In this document: positions 10,651-21,612 of the stretch, piece after piece
Layout of the letters: every line of letters starts with the position of its first letter
Position numbering within the stretch: the stretch's first letter is position 1
From: Dugong dugon
Taxonomy: Eukaryota; Chordata; Mammalia; Sirenia; Dugongidae
NCBI GenBank assembly: GCA_030035585.1
Contig: CM057482.1
Span: forward strand, 42,203,501 to 42,267,500
DNA: 64,000 nt
Direction of reading: 5' to 3'
Made by a program: the position numbers and the translations under genes
The notes under the pieces: generated by a model
Seen by the model: the letters and a program-made list of their open reading frames with translations, nothing else
Database searches by the model: none
What the model was told of the DNA's origin: nothing

Positions 10651-12044
10651 GTAAGGTATGGTAATAGATGTTTAGTTTTCAAAAAAATAAAAAGATGTGT
10701 ATTTTGACCATTTTTCTGCCCAGATAGATGCACGGGACTGACACGATGTTCCAATCCTAACCTTGACTCTGTATTGCTTTTCAGTCCATGCCACTGTAAA
10801 CTTAGCATAAAGCCCCGGGCCTGTGTTTCCTTGGGAAGTCTGTATTTTGTGGCTGGCATGATGATTGAGTCCACTTGTCTATTCTAGGACACTAGAGGAT
10901 CTAACTAAGCCAGAACACCCCACGTCTAGCCCATATATCTATTTATTACCGAACTCACTGGGAAAGACAAGCTGAGTTATCATTTAGCTGAGAAAGCCTG
11001 AGAGGCATTTATGCACATGAAGTACAGCATAGCCATCCGACAGAGAGCAGGCTTGAAGGAAACGCATTACCCAGCCTGAGCAAATCCCCTTACCACAGCG
11101 GGGCTGAAGCCCAGTGAATGGAACGGCCCAGGGCACAAGCAAAAGCCACGCTCTAGAATGCTTATCTTCTCCCAGCCCCCATCCCAACCCTCAAAGATTA
11201 CAAATACAATCGCTTGTGACAGATTGCTCCCCAGTCTTCCGCCTTAAATTCTCTATGATAAATTCAACACGAAGTGACAGTCACAGCAAGTGTTCAGGGC
11301 TGTATCTAAAAAAAACTAATTTTCCTGAAGTTAGAACTCAATGAATGAGAAAATGTGAATGTACACCTAGGGCATATCTCAAAACTTTAATCTCTGTGAG
11401 CACCATAATGGTTATTTATGGCAGGGATGATATTAATATTTTAAAATATTTCAATAAAGAAGCACTGTGAGACTTTAAAATTGTATTGTTATGCAAAGAA
11501 TATATCTCAGTGGTGCTTCTTGGTGCTGGTATGTTAATGGAGCAAGAAAAAGAAAAACCCTGCTTTTGTGATCTCAACAGCAGCAGGAGAAACTGTCCTG
11601 TGCTTAATTTCTAAGAAATAGCTCTTCTTCCTTCTTTATCATCTGGGCGTGAAAAAAAATTCTTGGGCTACTGTTGTCTGTTTAAATTAGGCAAATGCAA
11701 TTAAGAAGAGTCAAATATCCACAGCCTCCAACGATGGGTAAAATTAAGGTCACCATTTGCAGCCCTAATCCAGTTGCATTGCTTAATCTAGGTTTTCACC
11801 ATTACAATTGTGTGGAATGGAAATGTCTTGCTAGTGTTGGGGTTAATGGAGAGTGACTGGGTAACCAGAGATAAATCTTGCAGGCGTGCTTGAATGTGCA
11901 AGTGCTTAACACAGACATTTTTAAAAACACTGGGTTCCATTTCTCAGGACTAGGTCACAGTCCTCTCCTGATTGCCCCCAACCCCCTACACGCACACCTA
12001 AGCAAAGAGGCAAAAGAACTTTTTGTTTCTTGCCAATCGATTTT

Positions 12045-12070
12045 TGTTTGGTTTGGTTTGGTTTGGTTTT
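12045..12070 (+). repeat. (TTTGG)n short tandem repeat
   Basis: About five copies of tttgg in a row. It resembles the end of an AfroSINE tail, but no SINE body precedes it. Confidence 0.8.
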
Positions 12071-12283
12071 TTCCCTCCTCTGGAATCTGTACATTTTCTA
12101 CGGTGTATATCACTTTCTCATTCCAGAAAGGAAAGTTCTGTGTATTAATCCTCTTCAAACAATAGTATTTGTCTTCCTCTTCATATACGTAAAGATGATA
12201 CTGGTGTTGCCTGGAATTATTTTACTTCATTAAGGAGTTCTTTCAAGGGGTTAGTGAGTAGGTATGAAGGAAATATTTAGTAT

Positions 12284-12309
12284 GGTGGGGGCGGGGGAGG
12301 GGGGAGGAA
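12284..12309 (+). other. G-rich tract
   Basis: Three runs of five or six G separated by single bases, followed by GG pairs. Such spacing can support a G-quadruplex on the plus strand. Confidence 0.45.
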
Positions 12310-12715
12310 GGTTGACATTTACAGCCAGGAGCTAGGTACGCAATTGCAAAGGTCATCAATGAGTAAACAGATATTAATGGTTAGCCGGATAACTGGTACA
12401 TAAACAGGTCACATTAATAATTAACACCAGGAAAAACTAGCACATTCAACCAAGCTGAGGAAAGTGTGTGCCTGAGGAAAGCTTTAAGAGGACAAGAAAA
12501 GTCCAGCGGTGATTTCTGGTTGTTAGAGAGTGAAAAATGACTTTTCCATTTTTATATTTCTCGTTTTCCCACCAAAAAAAAAAAAAACAAACTGTTTTGA
12601 GATGGTCACGATAAAAAGTAAGTGGGATCATGGAAGAGACCTTTCTGGGTGGCCATGTATTTTATGAATTTATACTTAACCTAACGCTTGCTGTTCCCTT
12701 GTTTTCCTCCCACAG

Positions 12716-12775
12716 CAGTGTGGAAAACTGCTCAAGAAATTTGTTTTATCACCAACCTACAAAGTCTCTCCAAAG
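12716..12775 (+). other. Exon-like segment, 60 nt
   Basis: Preceded by a strong acceptor (pyrimidine-rich cttgctgttcccttgttttc...cccacag) and followed by AAAG|gtatta, a usable but weak donor. The 60 bases are open in all three frames; frame 1 reads QCGKLLKKFVLSPTYKVSPK. The length is a multiple of three with either acceptor AG (12715 or 12718). I recognise no protein, and no partner exon is visible. It could be a cassette or lncRNA exon, or chance. Confidence 0.25.
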
Positions 12776-13984
12776 GTATTAACTCCACCATTTAGTTTTT
12801 ATGCCTCTGTGTTAAAACTTCAGAGCAGAGAGGGTTAAATTTTGCACATGCTGGCTGTCATTCACCCTAGATTTTTATTGATAAAAGTCTCATCCAGACC
12901 TGTGGTCATGAAGACAGAGTCGTGGGGGACCCAGCAAGGAAACCCAAAGAGCATCATGGGTCCAGGAAGGACAGGGGGAAGCTGGGCAGTGAGTGCACTT
13001 GAATCCCATAGAGTCTTGCCCTGAGAACCCACAGCATCCAATCTTTTGCTTTTTTCTAAAGAAGCTAAATTTGACATCAAATCACTGGATTTCTATACTT
13101 TTAAGTGTTAGCAACTCACTGAAACTCTGCTTGGGCCAAACAATATCCGTCTACTGCTGGCCACCTCCAGCTATCAGCTTAAATACCTTGTCTAAATTTA
13201 TCAAACAAGCAAACAAAAATCCCTGAACATTTACAGAGAGAGGAAAGCATCTGCATGTGTCTTTAAAATTTCTTACACAGTCTCTAATACACAGCTTTAA
13301 AATCTAATACATAGCTAACCGTAGGAATATTATTAGAAAAAACAAAACTAATAAAATGAGAAAATAGACTTAATAGATAACTGGAATATCTGTAAGAAAC
13401 TAAAACTTATTTGCTGAACCATGTGAATAAATGTCAGATGAAACACTTTTATCTATGTGGTTTAATGGTTTACAGATGAGTGAGTAACACTGCTTTCAAA
13501 TATAATGTGAAGAAACCAACTTTTAAATAAATGTGTAGTTTGACTATCAAGCCCACAGGAGACATTGTGACATATCCAACCTGAAAATCAAATTATGTAA
13601 GGTTGGTTATACCAATAACAGCCACTACCAACTGCTAAGGTGGACTATAAAACCTGAGACTAGCCGGAGGCAGCAAAAGAGATGGCTTGGAGAGGAAGTG
13701 GAAAGAGAGTAAGATGGGGGCTTGTCTGCTAGTGGAACGTGGTGCAGAGTCTCACATGCATAAACTTCGGAGCGTGTGTGGGAACTCAGTTCTGAATATG
13801 TTGTTGAAGGACTGGCGTTGCTCTTACAGCCTCCTGAGCTGAGCCTTCTCTCCTTCTCCATGACCACATCCCCACCACCATAGTTTCTTCAGAATCATTG
13901 GCAGCTAGTCTAGTGAGCCATGTCTTATCTCCCAGCCTCTCTCACCCAAAGTCTTCTCCACATTGCCCTCACTTTTAACACAGG
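12776..13984. other. No recognised feature
   Basis: AT-rich unique-looking DNA. Overlapping ORFs at 12842-13080 on both strands and one at 13625-13867 on the minus strand lack any support. Confidence 0.4.
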
Positions 13985-14290
13985 CAAGTTCTATTTGCCC
14001 TATAAAAGTCAGCTAAGTTCAAGTGTCTTCTCTTCCAGAAAGCCTCCCCTCACCTCTCTGCAGGTGATCAGGGTGTTTCTCCTCTGTGTTCCTGTAAGCA
14101 CCTCCCTTGCCATCCTCTGTTCTAGCATGCACTTCTGCCCTACAAACACGGGTGTGTTTCTATGTCCAACTAGAACTGTGAAGACAGTTGAAGACAGGGG
14201 CTGTGGTTTTCATCTTTGAACCTCCACCACCTAGCCCTGTGCTTGGATAACAGCACATAAATGTTAATTTAATGCCTAAATGAATGAAGT
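13985..14290 (+). mobile_element. L2 fragment
   Basis: Sense L2 3' region: cttctcttccagaaagcctc, then ctgtgaagacagttgaagac, ccaccacctagccctgtgct and a gcacataaatgttaat...atgaatgaa end. The 99-codon ORF over it is chance. Confidence 0.6.
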
Positions 14291-14504
14291 GAATGGATCT
14301 CAGACAAATAATGCTTGGAAAAGAGACTTCGATAAGTAAAATAGCAATGAATGGATCTGTTATAGTTATTTTTTTCTTGGTCTAAATCTTTGCACATGTT
14401 CACCACAACTACACTTGTGTTAGCAAGTTTTTTGTTTGTTTTTGTTTTGTTCTGTCTGCCCTGCTCTTACTTTAATAGCAATAACAATAACCAACAATTA
14501 TAGA

Positions 14505-14618
14505 CTTCTTCAGTTTCCTCATCTGTAAAGTGGAGATGATACCACTTGTCCTGGGGGCTCAGGAGGTGATTGAGAAGACTACATGACATGATATATGAAG
14601 TCTCCCTATAAATGATAA
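14505..14618 (+). mobile_element. MIR fragment
   Basis: cttcagtttcctcatctgta with aagtggagatgataccactt is the sense MIR core. The AfroSINE at 14619 is inserted at its downstream end. Confidence 0.7.
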
Positions 14619-14829
14619 GAAGTTCCTGGTGGTGCAAACAGTTAACATGCTCAGCTACTAACCAGAAGGTTGAAGGTTGGAGTCCACCCAGATGTGCCTG
14701 AGAAGAAAGACTTGGGTATCTACTTCCAAAATATCAGACTTTAAAACCCTATGGAGCACAGTTCTACTCTGACACACACAGGGACACCATAAGTCAGAAC
14801 TGACTCAACAGCAACTAGTTTGGTTTTGG
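14619..14829 (+). mobile_element. AfroSINE, long type
   Basis: Sense copy from aagttcctggtggtgcaaac to actcaacagcaactagtttg. The flanks tataaatgat (before) and tataaatagt (after) look like a diverged target-site duplication. Confidence 0.9.
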
Positions 14830-15179
14830 TTATAAATAGTAAAACCTCAACTGCAATCTGCATTGAGTGGTCCACCCTCCTCGGAGTCCCCTCCTCTGCT
14901 CATCTCTATCCTTCTGACTCTATTAAAATTCTCTGCCTACCGTCTAGGTCCCAGTTAGTGTATGAGTAAGAACTCTGTCTCCAGTCCCAGGATTCCTGTA
15001 GACTTAGAATGACACCAGGAACTTAGCAAGTGCTCGCTAAATATTTATAATATAATGATATATCGGACAAACATCATGGCCATTTTATTCATTCAAATTG
15101 TACTAAGCAACATAAAACAGGACAGAATATGAAAGAAAAAAGGGAAAACGAATTTGAGAGGCTACCATTTAGCAGGAAC
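14830..15179. other. No recognised feature
   Basis: Contains tagcaagtgctcgctaaata (14990-15060), possibly the end of an L2 or MIR copy. Otherwise unassigned. Confidence 0.35.
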
Positions 15180-15560
15180 TCTATCTGCCTGATTTTACTT
15201 ATGGATTATAACTATAAAGTAGATAACATTATTCTTATTTTACATGAAAGGGTTCGGAGTCTCAATAAGTCAGGTATCTTGCCAAAAAAACCGTTCAAGA
15301 TCATTCTGACTCATGGAGACCCCATGCGTTACAGGGTAAGTAGAACTGCACTCCGTAGGGTATTCTTGGCTGTAATCTTTATGGAAGCAGATGGCCAGGA
15401 CTTTCTTCTGTGGTGCCTCTGAGTGGGTTCAAACCACCAATCTTCCCATTACTAGCTGAGCACTTAACCATTTGCACCACCCGGGGACTTGAAGGATGCC
15501 TAATAACAGGCAGAGCAAGGGCTCAAACCCAATATACCAAACTGCCTCCCTCACACCTCT
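15180..15560 (-). mobile_element. MIR, split by an AfroSINE
   Basis: Antisense MIR text at 15190-15282 (attcttattttacatgaaag, tctcaataagtcaggtatct) resumes after the AfroSINE with ggcagagcaagggctcaaac at about 15510. Confidence 0.6.
15283..15490 (-). mobile_element. AfroSINE, long type
   Basis: Antisense copy: attctgactcatggagaccc tail, ttcttggctgtaatctttat, atggccaggactttcttctg, and head taaccatttgcaccacccgg. The ORFs across it are repeat-derived. Confidence 0.9.
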
Positions 15561-15589
15561 GTGAGATAGTCTCCAGCACCTCTGAGAGC

Positions 15590-15720
15590 ACACAAGCAAT
15601 GACTTCTAGGGGCGAAAGAAAGTGCAGGCTTCATCTAGTCCAACCCCAAACCACAGATGAGGAAACTGAGGTTCAAAAGGAAATAATGTGGCCAAGGCTA
15701 CAGAGACAGTAAAAATTCAA
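15590..15720 (-). mobile_element. MIR-like fragment
   Basis: accacagatgaggaaactga followed by ggttcaaaaggaaataatgt and gccaaggctacagagacag follows the antisense MIR core. Confidence 0.65.
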
Positions 15721-17329
15721 AACTAGTGTGTTCCACATTCTCAAGTTATGTCATGCTTATATACCATTATCATTACATTTGCAAGTATATATTATAGCTC
15801 ATAAAAGTTTTTAATGATTGAAACTTTGCTTCCTGTAATGTACTTTTATAAAAATAATACATATTTTCAATTGTTCCTACAGAGCGATAGCCTACAGAAC
15901 TAAAGTTTTTCTTTCCTCTCAAAATACCAGTGACCTCTGTTGGGCAATAGGCCAAGACCGTTGACTGAAACCTCAGCAGAGAAGACATAACTTGACTGGG
16001 AAAGTCCCGATAAGCAATAATTAAAATAATAATTAAATTCTAGGAAAGGGCAAAGGCATTTGCTCTTTTAAAAATCAAAAGCAAACAATAAAATAAACCC
16101 ACTGAGAAAATCACTTCAGTCATCTTTAAAAGCATCCCCAAATTCCAAATGGCTCTGTTATTAGCGATTCTTAATGCATGAGGTAGTCATTTAAGAATAA
16201 ATCTTTAAGTAATTCAAAACAAGGACTCTTCAGTAAATAGTTGAAATTAAGGGGGGGAGTTCGAGTCATCTGGTTTCCATTAGGATGATAAAATAGTTCA
16301 CTTGAAACCTTTTACAAGATGCTTTGTTACAGGGAGGTGTCTGCGCATCTCACTCCATCACCAGCCATTTGACACGACATAAAAGGCTTCAAAAGCCATG
16401 TTAGGCCTCTTAATCAAAAACTAATTGTAATAGATATTGGGGAGTGTTAACACGGTGACCGCTAGGTTGTAGCTGTGGTATGGAAGCGGCAGTGAACATT
16501 AAACACAACCCCGAGTTGATAGGGCTTATCTCAATTTCAGAGCTAAGTGCTAAGTACTACAGGCCAGTATCTCCTTGCTATTGCTTTGTACCACTTTTGG
16601 AGTTAATTGCCCCATAAGGCTTCATCTTCTTAATGAAATTTATAGCATTGTCAAAGAACTTGGGAGATACTGCTGCAGTTTAGGAGACTTTACAGAAAAC
16701 AGAGACATAAACAGAGGAGAAAAGAAAATACATACTTGGAGCCTAATGCATCTGCGGCCTGCACCGCCCAGTTGGTGCAGGACTCCCCAGACATGGGGGA
16801 GGCATTTGCAGCACATTAACCCTTTCAAGCCTGTAATGGAATGTTCATCGAGTGCACTCTGACAGAAAGTTAATAATTGGTATCACAGGGCCCGTGGTAG
16901 GCATTCCATAAATACTTAATGATCAGCCCTACAAGACTAGAATTGCCAGCAAGCAACAACTGGGAGTCATTTGCTCTGTGGCCCCAGTGCCTAACACAGC
17001 AGCCAAGATCTGGCCAGTGCTCAGGAAATGTTTTCTGAATGATTGATGAATGAATAAATGATCTTACTGGTGAATACTTTGATAGTACTTTGTAATTTTC
17101 AAAGTGCTTTCATGTTTGATCCTCACAATCATCTGCTTGTCAGACCTAGGGTTTCATTAATGAGCGATCTGGAACAAGAAGGGAACTTTGTAGTTCCCAT
17201 TCCAGTCTTCTCAATTTCAGATGGATTGAAGAGATGCCATGTGACTACCCTGTGTTCTCAATCTGAGTAAGGAGGATTTTAAAAGTTAAAGGCTGAAGGC
17301 AACTTGGAATCCTAGATTGGCTCCTGGAA
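15721..17329. other. Largely unique sequence
   Basis: AT-rich, with no repeat recognised over 16020-16870. The 95-codon ORF at 16575-16862 and its antisense partner lack domains. An L2- or MIR-like end (ggcattccataaatacttaa, 16890-17060) is possible. Confidence 0.4.
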
Positions 17330-17555
17330 CAGAAAAAGGGCATTAGTGGAAAAACTGGTGGAATCTGACAGTCTGGACTTTAGTTAATAGAATTGTACAT
17401 AATTGTAGTCAATTTATTAGTTATCATCATGGTTGAGTAAGATATCAACATTAGGGGAAGCTGGGTGAAGGGTGCATGAAACTTTTCTCTACTATCTTTA
17501 CAGCTTTTCTTCTGTAACTCTGAAATTATTTCAAAATAAAAAAGTTTTAAAATAA
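17330..17555 (+). mobile_element. L1M 3' end
   Basis: aagctgggtgaagggtgcat, tactatctttacagcttttc and ctgaaattatttcaaaataa are the closing sentences of an old L1M 3' UTR in sense orientation, ending aaaaaagttttaaaa. Confidence 0.8.
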
Positions 17556-18487
17556 TCTACCATTAAATGAAATTTATATTATTGTCCTGAATCGACTTTT
17601 GGACAATTCTAAATTAATAATGCTAGAGGAAAAGCAAAGTATAATTATTCATCTAGTTGTCAGCTAGTTAGAAAAATCCTTTGCAAATGTGTAGAGATAA
17701 TATAATTTCTCTTTCCATTTTATATGTTCTTATCTATAAATTATAGAGTTTTACATTGTGTTTTTGTATCCTGGTAAAATGGAGTTATTTTTTTTTTAAT
17801 TAATATATATAAGAAGTGGAATCTTTACTGCTGTGTGTTTTCCATTTTATAAAATTACTAATATTAAAAATAAGTTTAATACAATTAAAAGAAATTATAA
17901 AAATTTAGATAAAGAGCACTCAGAGAATTAGAAAGTAAAGAAGCTAATTCTGACTAGAGTACAACACGTAGGATTTTGAATTATAGTCCCTCCCAATTCT
18001 GCAATCACCATCGTCCTGCAGATGACTCCCAAATTCATATTTCTGACCCAAGCCTCTGTTCTGAGCTTCAGTTCAAACATCTGCAGAACCAATCAACCTG
18101 AAAAGCTCAGCAACTCAGTTTCCTTCCATCTTGTTTTCTGTCAGTCCATAAGGTGTTGCTCTTGTCAGTCCGCTCAAATCTGGCTCACCAACCTCATGTC
18201 CAAGACTCAGACTGCCTCAAGCAGGAAGGAGGAAGTAGAGAGTCAGTAACTTCCTTCAAAGGGCACAACAGAGCAGTTTCACAAATCATTTCATTCTACA
18301 GGCAGAATTTAGTCAAATAGCTACACCCACCTGCAAATGCCTCTGGGAAATGTAATCCAGCTAAATGGTCATGTCTCCAGCTAAAACCGAGAGTAGAAAA
18401 TTCAATATTAGAGGACAATTCTGAACTCCTACTACAGTTATTTTGCAGAAATTTACTTACTAACATGTTTATTTTTTTATTTTTACC
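17556..18487. other. No recognised feature
   Basis: Very AT-rich at 17560-17900, then ordinary composition. No repeat or exon recognised. Confidence 0.4.
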
Positions 18488-18641
18488 TACAAAGCATGCT
18501 CATATTTTTATAGAAGCTTTACTGAGATAAAATTTAACACTTTAAAGCATACAGTTCAGTGGTTTTCAATATATTCACAGTTGTACAACCATCACCATCA
18601 TCTAATTTCAGAACATTTCCATCTCCGAAAAACAGAAACCC

Positions 18642-19630
18642 ACAATAATTACACTGAATGTAAATGGACTAAATGCACCAATAAAGAGACAGAGAGTGGC
18701 AGATTGGATGAAAAAACACAATCTGTCTATATGCTGCCTACAAGAGACACACCTTAGACTTAAAGACACAAACAAACTAAAACTCAAAGGATGGAAAAAA
18801 ATATATCAGCAAACAACACTCAAAAAAAGAGCAGGAGTGGCGATATTAATCTCTGACAAAATAGACTTTAAAGTAAAATCCACCACAAAGGATAAGGAAG
18901 GACACTATATAATGATTAAAGGGTCAATACACCAGGAGGACAGAACTATAATAAATATTTACACACCCAACTACAGGGCTCCAAAATACATACAACAAAT
19001 TCTAACAGCACTGAAAAGAGAGACGGCTCCACAATAGTAGGAGGAGACTTCAACACACCACTTTCGGTGAAGGACAGAACATCCAGAAAGAAGCTCAACA
19101 AAGACACAGAAGAGCTTAATGCTAAAATCAACCAACTTTATCTCATAGGTATATACTGAACACTCCACCCAACAGAAGCAGCCAAGTATGCTTTCCTTTA
19201 CAATGCACATGGAACATTCTCCAGAATAAACTATCCAAAGCGTCAAAATATGGCAAAGCATCTTTTCTGACCATAAAGCCATAAAAGTAGAAATCAACAA
19301 CAGAAAAAGCAAGGAAAAAAAAATCAAGCACATGGAAACTGAACAACACCTTGCTCAAAAACTATTGGGTTAAAGAAGAAATTAAGGATGGAATAAAGAA
19401 ATTCATAGAATCAAACGAGAATGAAAACACATCCCACCAGAACCTTTGGGACACCGCAAAAGCAGTGCTCAGAGGTCAGTTTATAGCAATAAATGCACAC
19501 ATCCAAAAAGAAGAAAGGGCCAGAATCAAAACATTAACCCTACAACTGGAACAAGTAAGTAGAAAGAGAGCGGCAAAAGAAGCCCTCAGGAGCCAGAAGA
19601 AAGGAAATAATAAGAATTAGAGCAGAACCA
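18642..19630 (+). pseudogene. L1 ORF2 fragment (endonuclease and linker)
   Basis: The frame at about 18650-19037 reads as the L1 endonuclease N-terminus, with NVNGLNAPIKRQR, CCLQETH, GVAILISDK and KGSIHQED recognisable. After a frameshift, GGDFNTPLS and TLHPTEA follow. The linker at 19351-19620 contains [20 protein letters not shown]. Both the RNase-like 3' half and the 5' part of ORF2 are absent. Flanking agaaaccc-type repeats (about 18630-18641 and 19633-19643) suggest a genuine insertion into the L1M 3' UTR that ended at an internal A-rich site. Non-functional. Confidence 0.85.
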
Positions 19631-19747
19631 AAAAAAGAAACCCAATACCCATTACTAGTGACTCCCAATTCTATTTTTCCCCTTTCCCCTGGCAACCCCT
19701 AATCTACATTCTGCCTCTATGAATTTGCCTTTTCTAGACTTTTCATA

Positions 19748-19955
19748 CGGGGCCCTGGTAGCACAATGGTTAAGTGCTTGACTACTAACAGAAAGGTTGG
19801 CGGTTAGAACACATCCAACAACTCCAAGGGAGAGAGACCTGGTGATCTGCTTCTGTAAAGATTACAATCAAGAGAACCCTATGGGGCATTCTACTCTGTT
19901 ACATGGGACTGCTATGAGTCGAAAATCTACTCGATGCCACCTAACAACAACAAAA
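19748..19955 (+). mobile_element. AfroSINE, long type
   Basis: Sense copy from ggggccctggtagcacaatg to gatgccacctaacaacaaca, inserted in the 3' UTR of the antisense L1M. The L1M text tttcata is repeated on both sides (19741-19747 and just after 19957), the probable target-site duplication. Confidence 0.92.
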
Positions 19956-21577
19956 TATTTCATATAAATGGAGTCATTCAATATGTGACCTTTCATGTCT
20001 GATTTTTTCACCTAGCATAATGTGTGCAAGGTTCATCCATGTTGTAGCATGTATTAGTAACTCATTCCTTTTTATGGTCAAATATATGGATGATCATTTT
20101 TTGGTAATTTTATGACCATTGTATGGATATAGCACATTTTGTTTATGCATTCATCGGTTGATGGAAATTTAGGTTTTTCTACCTTTTGGCTATTATGAAC
20201 AATGCTGCTGTCAACATTCATCTACAAGTTTTTGTGAGGACATATGTTTTCAAGTCTCTTGGATATGTACCTAGGAGTAGAATTCTTGGGTCACAGAGTA
20301 ACTAACTCTATGTTTAACATTTTGAGAAACTGCCAAACTGTTTTCCAAAGTGGCTATACCATTTCACATTTGTATCAACAATATGCGAGAGTTCCCATTT
20401 CTTCACCACGTTACCAACACTTGGAATTTCTGTCTTTTTTGTTTTAGCCATCCTAGTGGGTGTGAAGTGGTATCTCATTGTGGTTTGATTTGCATTTCCT
20501 TAATGACTAATTATATTGATCATCTTTTCATGTGCTTATTGGCCATTGTTATATCTTCTCTAGAATACTATCTATTCAAATCATTTTTCCGATTTTTAAC
20601 TGAGTTGTCTTTTTACGATTGAGTTGTAAGAGTGTTTTATATATTCTGGATGCAAGTCTCTCATCAAATATATGATTTGAATATATTTTTTCTCATTCTG
20701 GGGTTGTATTTTCACTTTCTTGATTTTATCTTCTGAAGCACAATTTTTTTCTTTTGTCACCTTATTTTAGCGTCATTTCTAAGAAAATATTGCCTAATTC
20801 AGGCCAGGAAGATTTACATTTTCTCCCAAGAATTTTATAATTTAGCACTAGATTTAGGCATATGACTCATTTTGAGTTAATTTTTTTATATGGTGTGAGG
20901 TAAGGGTACAACTTTATTCCTTTCCATGTGGATTTCTAGTTACCCCAGCACAATTGAAAAAACTATTTTTCACCATTGAAAAAGTTTGGTACACTTGTCA
21001 AAAATCAGTTGACCATAAACGTAAGGGGTTATTTCTGGACTCTCTGTTCCACTCTACTGCTTTAAATGTCTATCTTTATGCCAGAATCACACTGTCTTGA
21101 TTACTGTAGCTTTATAGTAAGTTTTAAAATTGGGAAACGTGAGTCCTCCAACTTTGTTATTTTTTAAGCTGGTTTTGGTTATTTGGTGTTCCTTGCATTT
21201 CCATTATTTTAGGATCAGCTTGTCAATTCCTATTTTTAAAAAAACTGGGCTGTTGGTAGAGATTACATTAAATCTGTAGATCATTTTGAGGAGTATGATC
21301 CTTGAACAATATTAAGTCTTCCAATTCATGAACATGGGATGTCTTTCCATTAATTGAGGTCTTCCTTAATTTTTTTCAACAGTGTTTGGGAGTTTACAAT
21401 GTAAAAATCTTGAACTTCCTTTAGTAAATTTCTTTTATTCTATTTGATGCTATTGAAAATGGAATTGTTTTCTTAATTTCATTTTCATATTGCTTCTTGT
21501 CAGTGTATAGAAATACAATTTATTTTTGTATTTGAACTTGTATTACTCAACCTCGCTAATTTGTTTACTAGCACTAA

Positions 21578-21580
<3 letters not shown>

Positions 21581-21611
<31 letters not shown>
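21581..21611 (+). repeat. (GT)n microsatellite
   Basis: About 15 uninterrupted GT units inside the antisense L1M. It generates the VCVCVC start of a spurious ORF. Confidence 0.95.

Positions 21612-21612
<1 letters not shown>

Larger units (their letters stand above)
10651..12715. other. Largely unique sequence
   Basis: I recognise no repeat apart from the (TTTGG)n run at 12045-12070 and the G-rich tract at 12284-12309. The segment 11380-11870 is AT-rich, low in CpG and repeat-free, as conserved non-coding elements often are, but conservation cannot be judged from one sequence. Confidence 0.4.

Noticed and set aside
18696-19037. 113-codon ORF as a host gene
   Set aside because: It is the endonuclease start of L1 ORF2, frameshifted soon after and lacking the reverse transcriptase.
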